Origin: Turritopsis dohrnii
Lineage: Eukaryota > Cnidaria > Hydrozoa > Anthoathecata > Oceaniidae
Assembly (NCBI GenBank): GCA_027922465.2
Contig: BQMF02000029.1
Span: forward strand, 806,001-870,000
Length of the DNA: 64,000 bases
Reading direction: 5' to 3'
Part shown: positions 1 to 11,830 of the stretch, piece after piece
Numbering within the stretch: position 1 is the stretch's first letter
Layout of the letters: each line of letters begins with the position of its first letter
Notes under the pieces: model-generated
The model's input: the letters and a program-made list of their open reading frames with translations, nothing else
Databases searched by the model: none
Told to the model about the DNA's origin: nothing
Made by a program: the position numbers and the translations under genes

Positions 1-321
1 GTAACAAAAACCGTTAGATACTAACAGAGTTAGATCTATGAACAAATACTTTCCTCCTTCAATTCATATACAAAATAAAAGCCTATCAACATCAGTATAA
101 AAGAAATATCAAATGGCAGAATCAAAAGTTTGGAATAAAAAGAAATGGCAAAACAAACAAGTCAAAAGTCCAAACAAACTACCTGAAACTGTTACAAGTA
201 GGTAAACAGAAGAAGAAATCATATGTCATAAACAGCCCAACTACTTGGGTGGTTAATATGAAAATTCAAATTATCCGTCAGCTCTGTAAATGAAGCGTAC
301 TGTCTGGGCAGTATGAGGATT
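1..321. other. left-edge flank, no gene seen
   Basis: AT-rich DNA with no coding stretch I can support. It lies downstream of the minus-strand HECT gene. The HECT frame can be read past its stop for about 16 more codons here, but no cysteine appears where the HECT catalytic cysteine should be. If the HECT gene belongs to a transposon like the one at 33520-38100, the transposase would lie beyond the left edge. Confidence 0.5.
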
Positions 322-2588
322 TTAAAGCAAGTACGGCATCAAGTGGGTTGATACCTGATCGACAAATTCCATTTTAATTTTCGTTTGAGGAAGAAAATTA
401 GTTGAGCCAGTCACGAATCGAATGAACTTAAGTAACTGCGGTTTTGAGCAACTGCGAATAAATCGATGTGTCCAGGTGGTTACTTTTTTATCTTGAGGGC
501 ATAGCTCATTGGTGATGATGTTTTCGATAACTGAATCAGCATTAGGAATAGCACACGAGTAAATTGACTCCAGCATTTCAGCGGACACTTTATTCCAAAA
601 ACAGCCCATTCCTTCCACTAAGGTTTTCATATAAAAATAAGGTTGATGAACAAGTGCTTTTGTTGCAGCCTTTTGTAGAAGTGACATGATATTTTCTTGT
701 GTTAGTTGATTGAAGATTTGATAGTCACTCAGTATATCAACAATGGGCTGGGCATCCTTTAGCAAGCCCTTTTGAAATTGTTCTACAATGTCAACTTCAC
801 GAGGAGCAATAAAGTCCATGAATGAAGCTAGTAACTCTTCTTTGCAAACATCACCCAATAGAATTTTTTTTAATGAGGCTTTGCACAAACCAAGAGGGAA
901 AATATTACATAAAACAAATGCGTGGGTAATTATTTTACCCAAGATTGTCAATTCCTCATCTTCAAAACGATTAGGCACTTTTGAAGCAAAACCTTCCATC
1001 CTTGTATACACAGCTCCAAAGTAAGCTGAATATGCATCACGTAGAACTCCATCACCATATGCATGCTCACCAACAAATGTTATGTGTAAAACATGGGGCG
1101 AGGTAATTCGCTTACCATATAGTGCCATCATGTCTTCATAAATTTCTTCTCTCCGAACTTCTGCGAACAGCTCATTAGGGTTCAATTTTTCTTTTGCACT
1201 TTCTCTAAGTTCTTGCAGCAATCTGTAATCATCATCTGGTTCATGATGTATAACTTTCGGGCTAATTTCTTTTTCCAACGAACTGCAAACTTGAATATAG
1301 GATTTGTTTAATTCACTTGTTTCTTCAGGAATATTGTCTAAAGTACCAAAGCCTTTAAATGAAATGGTTCCTGACGGTGACAAGAGTACAGGAAGGTCAG
1401 TCTCAACCATGTTAAATGATCCAGAGTAAACCACGGAATCCGGAGATAGCAAGTGACCTCTATAATCACGAAGCTCAAAATGCTCTGGTCTAGGAGATAA
1501 GCTCCCAATCCAGTCATACACACAATGGAAAAGGGATGTAGCCTTAAATAATCTAACTTTATTTCCAATATGAAGGTGTCTGACACTAACTGTCACATGT
1601 GACTCACTTTTAGAATAGAATAGAATAGAAAAATATATTTCATCAATAAAGATGTGGGAGCCAGGTTCAGGTTGGACTCGATTTTTCCTACATTCCATTA
1701 AATCAATCAGCCGATTTTCTTCAGCCTCCTGTTCTTGTTTGTCTTTATCTTTCTTTGATCAGCATTGAGGGATTCTTGAAATGCTTCATCAATTTCCTGC
1801 CTAAGCAATTCACGATCACTTGATGATCCAATTAACTGCAATTTCGGAGTAGATATGATAGACTCTAAACAATATAAATACAGAACAAGTTTCTTCATAA
1901 ACATCAAAACATTCAATCACGAATGTACTGATAATATTAGCTAAAATGACCTCGTATTTATGTACCTGTTTGTTTGTTATTCTTTAAGCTGTCAACAAAA
2001 TCAACATCATCATCATAATCATCAAGGTAGCCTTCTAGTGGTGAATTCATTATATCCTTCCATGACTTTTGTTTCGACAAAAGATAAAGCGGTGGTTTGC
2101 ACAGTCTGTTCTTTTGAATATACTCACCAAGGTAGCAACCTTCAAGGTTAATAACATCGCCTTTATAATTTCCTAGATTCAAAGCCATTTGTTGAACCAA
2201 ATATAGATTTTCCATCACCATAAAAAAGATTTTTTCCATGTTCAATAATTTCATCACCAGTAGTGATCTTGGGTAGTAAGAGTTTACGTGTGCCACCACC
2301 TTTTTGCATTCTAACAGGTATGAATCTTTTCTTTTTTTCATCATAATGCATCCATCCAATTGATAAAGTAACATCTTTGAGTGTTTTTCTTTTTTTATTC
2401 TCATTGAATCCCAAAGTTCTTTCTTTGCCGGATTCTTTCAAAAACTCCTTTAAAGATTTTTCCTCAGAGCTTGTTGGATCATTTTGCGATAAACAGTAGG
2501 CTTTAAGACTTATAATATGCCCTCTTTCATGCAGTCCAAGGTCACTCAAATCTTTTTCAGTGTAATGACATATTGCTAACTCATCCAT
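322..2588 (-). pseudogene. G2E3-like HECT-domain gene, frameshifted
   Basis: This is a multi-part relative of the HECT E3 ubiquitin-ligase-like proteins that animal genomes label G2E3-like. From the N-terminus (2588 down), a SAM-like start contains the motif LSDLGLHERGHIISLKAY. A linker follows, then an acidic DDYDDDVDF stretch ending at a good splice donor near 1966. A charged segment (QEIDEAFQESLNADQ) comes next. The 1698-322 frame holds a UBX-like beta-grasp segment (VTVSVRHLHIG to VYDWIGSL) and then a HECT domain ending in FIRFVTGSTNFLPQ. Two frame changes are needed, one near 2180 and one near 1745. The frame stops before the position of the catalytic cysteine, and the usual GGPxREF signature reads DGVLRDAY, so ligase activity is unlikely. 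The second copy of this family sits in the transposon at 33520-38100. Confidence 0.75.
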
Positions 2589-2652
2589 CTAAAAAGAAAT
2601 GAAAACTTTTTCTACTTTTGCCTTTTCACCTATTTTTGATTGTTTTCAGGTT

Positions 2653-2825
2653 GCTACAAATAGAAACCGTCTGCTATAATTCTTGTTTGTTTAAGTTGTT
2701 CTATGTTATGTGAAATGAACATGGTTCACATTCAGTTTAAGAAAAAAGAAAAAAAAAGTTTGTTTTAAAGCTACTTCCAATAGGAACCGTCCCTTACAAT
2801 TCTTTTTTGAGTTGTTCGATCGATA
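2653..2825. repeat. two copies of a short dispersed repeat
   Basis: Two copies of a roughly 50-bp unit lie at 2653-2705 and 2770-2825, just upstream of the HECT gene start. Each reads roughly GCTAC, then AATAGAAACCGTC, then TACAATTCTT, then AAGTTGTTC. A third copy is at 63305-63360, next to the right edge. Their position beside the HECT gene resembles subterminal repeats of a transposon, but no matching terminus is visible. Confidence 0.5.
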
Positions 2826-2839
2826 TTTTGGTATATTCC

Positions 2840-2841
<2 letters not shown>

Positions 2842-2883
<42 letters not shown>
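2842..2883 (+). repeat. uninterrupted G tract (42 G)
   Basis: About 42 consecutive G residues on the plus strand. It gives false poly-glycine and poly-proline reading frames on the two strands. A run of this length can form G-quadruplexes and is often mis-sized in assemblies, so the exact length is unreliable. Confidence 0.9.
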
Positions 2884-2884
<1 letters not shown>

Positions 2885-3488
2885 ATGCTTATCAGAATTT
2901 TATATGAATATGAATACGAAAAATGTTTTTGGATTTTTAAAAAGCAAAACACACATATATGCAATACAAATATTACCAAAAGAAAAATGCACCTAGTACA
3001 TAATTTCATCTTGTACATTCATGTAAATACCCATCAATCATATAATATCACACACAAACAACAACAACAACCTTCATGTTTGAAACATCCCCCTTTTTCC
3101 ACACAAACATAACACAGCATGCTCAAATTATGAAAATTTAGGAGCGACTCTTATTGTCACTTGGAAGCAATTAAAGTTTGTTTGAATTCAAACGTATAGC
3201 TATACCTTTTGTCTCCTAAACTCTTCCACGACTGTGGCATCCACTTTTCTGTCAAGGAGAAAATTACAAACCTACAACAAAAAACTAAATACATAACCTT
3301 CCAAAATTAATAAAAAAACAATAACATTTGAAACTATAACTTCTTAGTTGCTTCAAAGAACAAATAAAATTAAATGAAAAGGAAAATGGATCGTTTTTGC
3401 CTCACCTTATCTGTACTGTCGCTACCAACACCCGCCATATTGCAGCAGATAGCATGATACCACGTGGTTCAAATTGTTGTTCATAAAT
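2884..3488. other. non-coding spacer
   Basis: Low-complexity AT-rich DNA containing a CAA-rich patch near 3055-3070. No supported gene. Confidence 0.5.
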
Positions 3489-3914
3489 GTGGAATCGACA
3501 GTTATTAACTGTCGAATAGACAGTTATGAATGGTATAAGTGTCGAATAGACAGTTATGAATGGTATAAGTGTCGAATAGACAGTTATGAATGGTATAAGT
3601 GTCGAATCGACAGTTATGAATGGTATAAGTGTCGAATCGACAGTTATGAATGGCATAAGTGTCGAATCGACAGTTATGAAAAATATAAGTGTCGAATCGA
3701 CAGTTATGAAAAATATAAGTGTCGAATCGACAGTTATGAAAAATATAAGTGTCGAATCGACAGTTATGAAAAATATAAGTGTCGAATCGACAGTTATGAA
3801 TGGTATAAGTGTCGAATCGACAGTTATGAATGGGGTATAAGTGTCGAAGCGACAGTTATGAAAGTTATAAATGTCGAATCGACAGTTATTAAGTGTCGAA
3901 TTGACAGTTATGAA
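3489..3914. repeat. 30-bp minisatellite
   Basis: About 14 head-to-tail units of roughly 30 bp. The core is GTCGAATCGACAGTTATGAA followed by a variable TGGTATAA or AAATATAA and then GT. Each unit carries the near-palindrome GTCGAxTCGAC. Variant units are clustered: AATAGAC units are at the left, four AAATATAAGT units are in the middle, and TGGTATAAGT units lie either side. That pattern suggests expansion by local duplication. The array is open in several frames because 30 is divisible by three, so repetitive reading frames across it are artefacts. Confidence 0.9.
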
Positions 3915-5145
3915 AACGCCAACTTGATTTAAAAGATTTCCGTGTATGTCATATATGGGCCACGATAGAAAAGTTCGTTTTAGTCGTAAAAAAGTTTTAA
4001 CAAACATTTTTTTCACAGCTACAGACTCCATAGTCTGTACGTTTTCACCACAACGTCAAAAGTTGTGATTTGCAGTCGAAAACGACACTTCCAGAAAGCG
4101 AACGCAAAAAAATCATTAGTTCCCAGACTCTTTGGGGTTTTCCCTGATCATAAGCAACGTCCGCGTCGTCGTGTCTAAATTAGACTAATACAACGCATAG
4201 TGTAACGAAAAGTGTGAGTTAGTATTTCAAAACTAACTTATAATATACAAACCTAATAGGTCTTAAAACATGTGAAAATCTGCACAAAACTTTTTTACTT
4301 TTTGTTATCTCGTAGGCCTTAAGTGATGCTAATATACCTTTAAAAAGTGTAAATAGGGCTTAAATAGAATTATCAGAAAGTATTTCCTACAAATAAAATA
4401 AATATGCACAACGTCTGAACTGTTACCAATACATACGTATTTCGCATCAAAACAAGATCTGTTAAAAAAATTATGCAAGAGCCAAAAGAAAAGAACAAAC
4501 TTTTTGGAAAATAATCAATCCTGTGTTAACTTAGATTCAAAGCAAAAAAATAGCCAAAAAACATAAAAAAAACAAGAAAAATAATATTAAGAGGTAAGTT
4601 AACGTAGGTTAAAGTAAGAAACACCAAAACTATGTACATACAGAACGTTTTGATTTATTAGAAGGCACCTGCAATTTGCACAATACCCCTTTTTAGATTA
4701 TTTTCTGTATCATGAAAACGAGGTTGGATGTACTAACATTTATCAGCGCTACCGAAGGAACTTCAACAGAAATCTCTACTTTATTACACGACATCGAAGC
4801 AAACATAGACGTTATAGATGAACAAGGATTGTATTGAAAGTAGATTGGGTTAAAAATCTAACATTTACTATAAAAGAAATTGAAAAACATTGCATAAAAT
4901 GTGGAAAACAGAAAATATTGAAGGAACATCTTCAGGATTCAAATTTGTTTATACCTCTTCCAACTGTCACTATATATGTATTTAGTTTTAAAGTGAAACT
5001 CGCAAACAGTAATATTTGCTTCAATTTCGAAATTATCCTCAGCACCTTTTCTTCTGTAGAGTTTAATTCTATGTTTCCACAAGTGTCTCATATTCTCAAT
5101 TTAGAAAGGCTAGTTTTCTCCATATCTCTGTTGTAAAATCTACTA
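3915..5145. other. spacer with a dispersed repeat copy
   Basis: No gene is supported. The stretch at about 4300-4510 is a diverged copy of the sequence flanking the HECT transposon (33380-33519 joined to 38101-38185). Shared blocks include AAAAAGTGTAAAxAGGGCTTAA and AAATATGCACAA. A weak open stretch at 4834-5136 shows no recognisable domain and I do not call it a gene. Confidence 0.5.
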
Positions 5146-6340
5146 CCTTATCGGTAGAAAATTCGTCGGTAAAAAGTGACGAAAAAATCGCTTGGTGACG
5201 AAATTTTTTACCGACGAATATTTCTTGCCGGCGAATTTTTTTTGCCGACGAATATTTTCTACCGACGAATATTTTTTACCGACGAATATTTTTTGCCGAC
5301 GAAATTCTCTAAATGAAAAAGTGCTTTTTTCGTAAAATCGTCCTTTTGACTTGTATTTTTGTTTGGAAGTATTAAATAGAACATATTTTTTCATTTTAGC
5401 GTTCTTATTTCCACAGAAAAATGCTTTAAAACAGGAGAATTTCAGAACAATAAAGGAAAGGTTTCGGTTCTGGTACTAACATTTTCTTCTAGTTCTTTCT
5501 ATTGGTGTTTCATATAACAAATTTCAACAAATAAAATATTATACCACATTTCTTTCTTAGGCAAAATTTCATCGTCATACTATGCTATATAAATAGCTGA
5601 AATCTGCATCGGTTAAAAGTTCAATTTAAACAGAAATATCAACGAAAGTGAAGTCATTTTAAGCTCGGAAAGGGTTTTCAATCCTTGTGTAAACGGTGTT
5701 TGCAGAATCAATCGCTTCTAAGATACCAGCTGACTCAAAGCCCTTTATGATAGAATCCTTTTGTTCTTTTAAGTGATTGTATGATTCAACAATCCATTTA
5801 GCATGGAGTGGTTTTAGAATGCTCAATTTGAGGGAAACTTGTACGTCAGCGGGGTTGGTGCCATTCGACAACTGAGCGCTTACTCTGTCGGCGTACCAGG
5901 AGTTGAATTTGTGTGAGATGAATTTTTTGGCGACATGATTGATGCTTATGTCAAGCAGTTGAAATTAATTGGTCAAATTGTGAGGGACAATCACCAGCTC
6001 ACAATTGTTCTTTGAGCATAATTTTTTGACATCATCATTGTCTTGGCCTTTAAAGGTATCCATGATGATTAACGATTTCCGTTCATCTGGATAACCGAGT
6101 TCCTTTTTCTTTCTCTTTAGAAAGGGGAAAATGATGACTTTAAATAAAGTCACTAAATAAAAGTCACTTTAGTAAAAAATAATTATATCCTCTTTACTTA
6201 AAAAGTGCAGAAAAAAATTCGTCGGCGAAAAATATTCGTCGGCAAAAAGTGACGAAATTATTGGCAAGTGACGAAATTTTTTGCCGACGAATATTTTTTG
6301 CCGACGAATTTTTTCACCGACGAATTTTCTACCGATAAGG
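5146..6340. mobile_element. pogo-like (Tc1/mariner group) DNA transposon relic
   Basis: A 1.2-kb element with inverted termini that begin CCTTATCGGTAGAAAATTCG and mirror at 6317-6340. It is flanked on both sides by TA (5144-5145 and 6341-6342), as expected for Tc1/mariner-group insertion. Both ends carry clusters of a CCGACGAAT(A)TTTTT repeat: about six at the left (5165-5310) and five at the right (6215-6330), in both orientations. The interior holds the C-terminal half of a DDE gene on minus. Confidence 0.85.
5659..6153 (-). pseudogene. pogo/Tigger-like DDE transposase, C-terminal part
   Basis: Reading on minus from 6153, SLIIMDTFKGQ and LVIVPHNLTN match the second-Asp region and the following strand of pogo/jerky-type DDE_1 transposases. 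A stop codon lies directly after this motif near 5967. The same frame then continues through a stretch of about 25 residues into LKLSILKPLHAKWIVESYNHL, a typical C-terminal motif of the family. The N-terminal DNA-binding half and the first catalytic Asp are absent. An internal deletion and a stop make this a dead copy. Confidence 0.8.
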
Positions 6341-6342
6341 TA

Positions 6343-6830
6343 TTGCATTCTGGAATGCAACATTTGATACCCTTTCCACCTCAGTCAGATTTTGGGGGTC
6401 TCAATCTGGATGAATATTGCTTCTCTGTACATTTTTAAAATAATATTTCCTGCACTCACAAACACGCATGTTACTCAAAATAATGTTTTTTAATAATTTC
6501 ATTCAGTGTTTCAAGAAACTAACGTTCTGAATAACCTCTGTAACCTTTGATTTTATTTCATAAAATGTTCGCCGGATCTAATACTGTGATATACTAGTTA
6601 AAGACATAGCTTTAAACCATCCTATGCTTAAAGCTACAAGCGATAGCGTCAACCATTTTTTTCATGCTAGAACGGAAGGGAAGACATAGCGGGAAAGTAA
6701 TTTGACAATGTAATTAAATCTTGCATTATAAATGGCATCGTAAATTCAAAAACATTGAAATCGTAATTGGATAACAGAGATTGCATAATAGAAAAAATAA
6801 GCAATGTATTTTCGGTCTTTTTGCCGTAGA
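6343..6830. other. non-coding spacer
   Basis: No supported gene or clear repeat. It separates the pogo-like element from the DIRS-like relic. Confidence 0.4.
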
Positions 6831-8819
6831 ATGGATAGGACTAGTGATCAAAACACACCATCCACATCTTCATCATCTACCTTGTCTACAAATAAGGATC
6901 AAAATCAGGATCCAAAGAGGAAGGTAGAGGAGAAAAATAATCCTACCTAACCTTCGCCTAAAAAGGTTAAAATAGAAAGGTTCAGCCTGGAGGATGACTC
7001 CACCCAGTGAAATCTGATTAAAGAACTTGCAGATTATGCCACTGAAAAATTGAACACTTATATTTCTGATAAGCAGCTTAAGGAAAGAATTTTAAGAGAA
7101 TTCCCTATCCTATCCAATCTCAAATTTAGCAAGGAGTTGGATGCCCATATGAAGCGTACAGTCGAGAACGAGAAAAAAAAATCTTGCAATCGATAAAGCT
7201 TTTGAGAATATCCAAAAGAAGATTGGTTTGGTGTCCACTCTCCACTATGTGGGACTTTCTTGAGCATGAGAGAAATGAAATGAATGAAAATGCAGAGAAT
7301 AATGACAGTAATCAGATGTTGGAGACCGCAGATAGAATGTGCAATCTTATAGAAATGATAGTTATCCTCATTGGTCAGGCTTTTAATTCGACCTGTTATT
7401 ATAGAAGAAAAAACATATTGTTATTTATCATGTCAGACAAGAAACAAGTTACTGACATTCTGAAGAGTAATAGTAATGTACTGGAGGAGAATAAAGACGA
7501 AAAGCTGTTTGAAGAAAATTTGATGATGGAGTTGTTGCACAGTTGAAAATTATGAAAAAATCAATGGAGTTTCTTAGTGTGGCAGAGTATAAATCAGCCC
7601 TTTCGAAAAGGTCCCCTATCAAATCAAGTGAATAGGGGGCATTTTTTCAACAACGTCACTGGATTCAAGAGACCATTCTCAAGAAGAGGTGGTCAAATTT
7701 CTTCTCTGGAATTTCTAAGACCTCATCCTCATTCGACATATCAAGTGAAGGTACTTTCAATTCAGATTTACCCAAATGTTCATCCTCTAGTGAAGAACTT
7801 CCTGTAAAAATATCCAAAGGTCTACCCTTGGCTGGTCGAATAGGCTATTTTTTGAAACATTGGCAAAAAGTGACAAACGACTAGCCTATACTTCAGGCAG
7901 TTCAAGGGTATCAAATTCCCTATGTCTCAACGCCTTGTCAAAAGGTATTCGCAAGACCTGCGAGTCTGAATGTCCACGAGAGGAAACTGGTGGACGAGGA
8001 GATAGAGTAGATGCTCCAAAAAGGAGCAATAGAGAAGGTATATCCATCAGAAGGCCAGTTTTTAAGCAATATATTTCTAGTGCCCAAAATGATTGGGGAA
8101 ACAGACCGGTCATAAATTCAAAAGGTTTGAATCAATACATCCCCTACAAGCATTTCAAAATGGAGGGTCTATTTCTGATAAAAGAGTGGATTTAAAGGAT
8201 GCATACTTCTCTATTCCTATCCACTAGAGTTCTCGAAAATTCATACGTTTCGAAGGTTCGCTTTATCAATTATTTTGCCTTTGTTTTGGTTTGGGCCTAG
8301 CTCCAAGATTATTCACAAAACTGTTAAAGGTCCCAATAGCCTTGTTGAGAAGGTTAAGGTGAAATTGAAATTGAGGCAGACTTTGAGTCAAGGAATACAA
8401 GGGATTCGAGCGAATGGAGACTAAACCTATTACTTTTCAAACAACTAGTGTCTTGCTGGTGCGGTAAAAGACAGATTGATCCCATTAGATGTACTTTAAA
8501 TTACATCTTGGATTTTCTAGCAGAATTGTTTGAACAAGGTCTAGGGTATAGTGCTATTGGAACTCATAGATCAGCAATTTCTGCCTATCACCACAGCATA
8601 CAGGGTTTTACAGTGGGCAAGCACCCTAATGTCAGTTCGTTGATGACCGAGGTATTTAATAAGAAACCTCCAGTACCGAAATACACTTTTATTTGGGATG
8701 TACATATGGTTTTAAAGTTTATTAAACCGCTTCCAACAGATGATAGTATTAGTGACAAAATTTTGCAAAAGTTCAGATTTCAAGCTGTGCTTCAAAATCC
8801 ATGTTGTTCCCTTCACTAA
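6831..8819 (+). mobile_element. DIRS-like (tyrosine recombinase) retrotransposon relic
   Basis: Fragments appear in the DIRS order. First comes a charged gag-like segment from the ATG at 6831 (serine/threonine-rich, PKRKVEEK, with stops), continuing through 7184-7546. Then a reverse transcriptase core at about 8185-8340 has KRVDLKDAYFSIPIH and LCLCFGLGLAPRLFTKLL, with a stop after IH. Finally, 8448-8819 holds the N-terminal part of a DIRS-type tyrosine recombinase (YSAIGTHRSAISAYHH, VGKHPNVSSLMTEVFNKKPP). The RNase H region and the catalytic C-terminus of the recombinase (Arg, His-x-x-Arg, Tyr) are missing. Both are explained by deletion. No split repeats were found. Non-functional. Confidence 0.75.
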
Positions 8820-9120
8820 AACAACACAAAACTGACATGAAAACAGTCTAAAAAAAGCAGCTAATTTATTGTATACCACCGTTTAACAGCAACACGAAAA
8901 GCTCGCTTACGCTCGCTGCGGGGGCAATTACTTTTGATTTAGGGAAACAAATTTATAATGTTTGATAGCAGAGCAAAGAAACATCTTGGAATGGCGTTAA
9001 AACAGATATTCCCTATTCTGAGAATGTTGTTATCTCCTTAATACATATACCGCTGCCATAAGTCAATGAGAAAATGAATCACTAAAAGTACCCAACACTA
9101 CTAAAAATACTAACATTCTC
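8820..9120. other. spacer between DIRS-like and LINE relics
   Basis: About 300 bp without a gene. It includes a short GC-rich patch at 8898-8925 (GCTCGCTTACGCTCGCTGCG) unlike its AT-rich surroundings. Confidence 0.4.
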
Positions 9121-11830
9121 ACAGCTGAGTTAAGATTGCGTGGGAGGAAGTGGCTGTTACTGAGTGTCTATAGACCACCAAAACAATGCTCAAAATATTT
9201 TTTAAGTAAGTTACAAGAAGCTATCATGTTTTATAGCAAATTTGATTGTATCATCATAAGTGGTGACCTTAATATAGAACCAACAAACCCAGATCTATCT
9301 GAATTTCTTGAAATTAACTCCCTATTCAATCATGTGAAAAATAAAACCTGTTGAAAAGCTGCGTCTGGGAGTTGTATAGACCTTATCATCACCAACAGGA
9401 GATATTGCGTTATGAATACTGGGACTGTTGAGACTGGATTAAGCGATCACCACTTGCTTATTTATACTATGCTTAAAACTAGATTTCAAAAACTTCCACC
9501 CAAAATTATTGACTATCTTCTATGGAAGAATTTTGACCATGACTTATTTAGAAATGATGTATCAAAGGCTCTTGATGGTGTTGATACATATTCGAATTTT
9601 GAACAAACGTATACTCGAATTTTAGATAAACACGCCCCAAGGAAAACTAAAATCCTCCGTGGAAATAACCAGCCACACATGACCAAAAACCTTAGGAGGA
9701 CCATCATGTTAAAATCTAAATTTAAAAACAAGGCCAATAAATCTGGAGACCCTGAGGACATGGCACGTTACAGGAAACAGAGGAATTTAGTAGTAAATTT
9801 GAACAGACAAGCAAAGAAATCTTACTTCAGGGATTACATGCGCTCCAACGGCTCCTTTTGGAAATCTATTAATCCTTACTTTGAAACGAAGCATGGAATT
9901 ACAGAAGAAAGAATTCTGTTAGTCGAAAATGACGATGTTGTTAGTGACGAAGGAGAAATTTCATCTGTATTTAATTCGTTTTTTAATAAAATCACTGAAA
10001 ATCTTTCGATCCCAGATATTCCAGAAGCTTCAGTGACAGAAAACCTTGACCCCGTTTCTGCAGCTATTGCAAAATATGCTACACATCCACCTATAGTGGC
10101 TATTAAATCCAAAGTTAGAATCTCCTCACCTTTCAAGCTTCGTCCAATCACAGAAGCTGAAATGATAATAGAAATTCTGTCTCTGAATTCTGGTAAATCT
10201 GTCAGTGGTTCTAACTCAGTCAAAGCTCTAAAGTTGGATGTTTTTGACTGAGATTTTCAATGGCACCATAGTTCAGGAATCGTCTTTCCCAGTCGAGTTA
10301 AAGTTTGCTGATATTATTCCCGCCCATAAAAAAGGCAGTAAAACCAATAAGGCAAACTACAGACCCATCAGTCTGCTTCCTGCAATGTCGAAGGTGTTTG
10401 AAAGATTGATTGCCAATCAGCTGAAGCCTTTCGTTAACTCTTGGTTGTCAAAGTATCTCTGTGGCTTTTGTAAAGGTTACAGTTGTCAGTATGCTTTGAT
10501 CAATATGCTTTTAAAATGGCAATCAATTTTAAACACAAACGGCATTGTGGGGGCAGTTTTGATGGATCTTTCCAAGGCCTTTGACTGTTTGCCACATAAC
10601 CTTTTAATAGCTAAACTTTCTGCATATGGATTTGGTATGAAATCACTCAAACTTTTGCACAATTATCTAAGTCGTTGCATTCAACGAGTTCGCATAGGTT
10701 CTCAATTTAGTGAATTTCTAGAGATGATTATGGGCGTTCCCCAAGGCTCCGTCCTTGGCCCAATATTATTTAACATCTTCATTAACGACCTTTTATTTTT
10801 GATACAAGAAGATGTTTGCAACCTCGCTGACGATATGACCACGTATGTCTGTGGTAAGAACATAAGTTCTGTTCTTGAAAGCTTAAATAATGACCTGGAA
10901 ATTGCTTTGGATTGGGTCATGAATAATGGCATGGTTGCAAACGCTGATAAATTTCAGGCAATCTTCTTGGGTACCAAAAGTGAAAGCATCACTGTTAATG
11001 TGCGTTCTTCGAACATCGTCAATTCTAAGTCAGTTACACTTTTAGGTGTCACGATCGATGACAAGTTAAGTTTTTATCCTCATATAATGGAAGTCTGTAA
11101 GAAGGCTTCCAATAAATCAAAGGCTTTAACGAGGATAAGAAGTTATCTATTTCAAAAGCAAGCTGATCTTCTCTACTCTTCGTACATAATGTCCCCGTTT
11201 AACTACTGCCCCTTGGTGTGGATGTTCTGCAGCAAGGGCACATAATTTGATCAATGTAACTCATCACAAGGCCTTGTGTGCAAAGCTAAATACCTTTACA
11301 TACTCATTAGATGAGCTACTACTGATGTCCAATAGCATTCACATCCACACCAAGAACCTCCAGCTAATGGTCATTGAGGTATTCAAATCCCCTAATCAAC
11401 TAAATCCCGAATTTATGAGAGATTATTTCATCTTAAAGGGAACCATGCACGATCTTAGACAAGGTTCTTCTATTTTTGTTCCTAAAGTAAAAGCAACAAA
11501 AGCCCTGAATTCCTTCATATTTCGTGCATCCTTAGCATGGAATCACTTACCTGCAAATATGAAGGAATTACAGGACCTTTCTAAGTTCATGCATGCACTG
11601 AAGGGACTGAAAATATATTGCAAATCCAAAAATTGTAACTAACATGTTTCAGCTTTTAACCTTCATATTTTCTTTTATTCCTTATCACATTATCGTTTGT
11701 TTTTTTTTGTTTGTTTGTTTTATAGTTGTTCTATCGTTTTTATATAGTTTGTTTCATGTTGGACTTGATTAGTATTGTATACTATAGTTAAAATCCAACT
11801 GAAAATAAAGAATAAATAAATAATAAATAT
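9121..11830 (+). mobile_element. CR1/Jockey-like LINE, 5' truncated
   Basis: A 5'-truncated non-LTR retrotransposon. It opens in the C-terminal half of an APE-type endonuclease (SVYRPP, IISGDLNIEP, LIITNRR, GLSDHHLL), continues through the linker to reverse transcriptase, and ends after a 3' untranslated tail with AATA-type repeats (about 11800-11830). The single ORF2 is broken by a stop at 9352 and by frameshifts near 10240 and 11240. The missing 5' end is typical of incomplete target-primed reverse transcription. Confidence 0.9.
9136..11642 (+). pseudogene. LINE ORF2: endonuclease + reverse transcriptase
   Basis: Endonuclease motifs lie at 9136-9480. The middle segment at 9412-10251 is rich in Lys/Arg (APRKTKILRGNNQPHMTK) and is typical of the region before the RT. 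RT motifs are ADIIPAHKKGSKTNKANYRP, DLSKAFDCLPH (motif A), GVPQGSVLGPILFNIFINDL (motif B) and LADDMTTY (motif C, both aspartates kept). The 11247-11642 frame is the usual C-terminal tail. A stop lies at 9352, and frame changes near 10240 and 11240 separate the three parts. All three are one original gene. Confidence 0.88.

Noticed and set aside
2794..3112. Poly-glycine and poly-proline reading frames across the G tract
   Set aside because: They are produced entirely by the homopolymer and have no other coding signs.
3489..3914. CRISPR-like array
   Set aside because: Units are contiguous with no unique spacers and the DNA is eukaryotic. It is a minisatellite.
3402..4031. 209-codon open frame over the minisatellite
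   Set aside because: The unit length is divisible by three, so the frame stays open by repetition alone.
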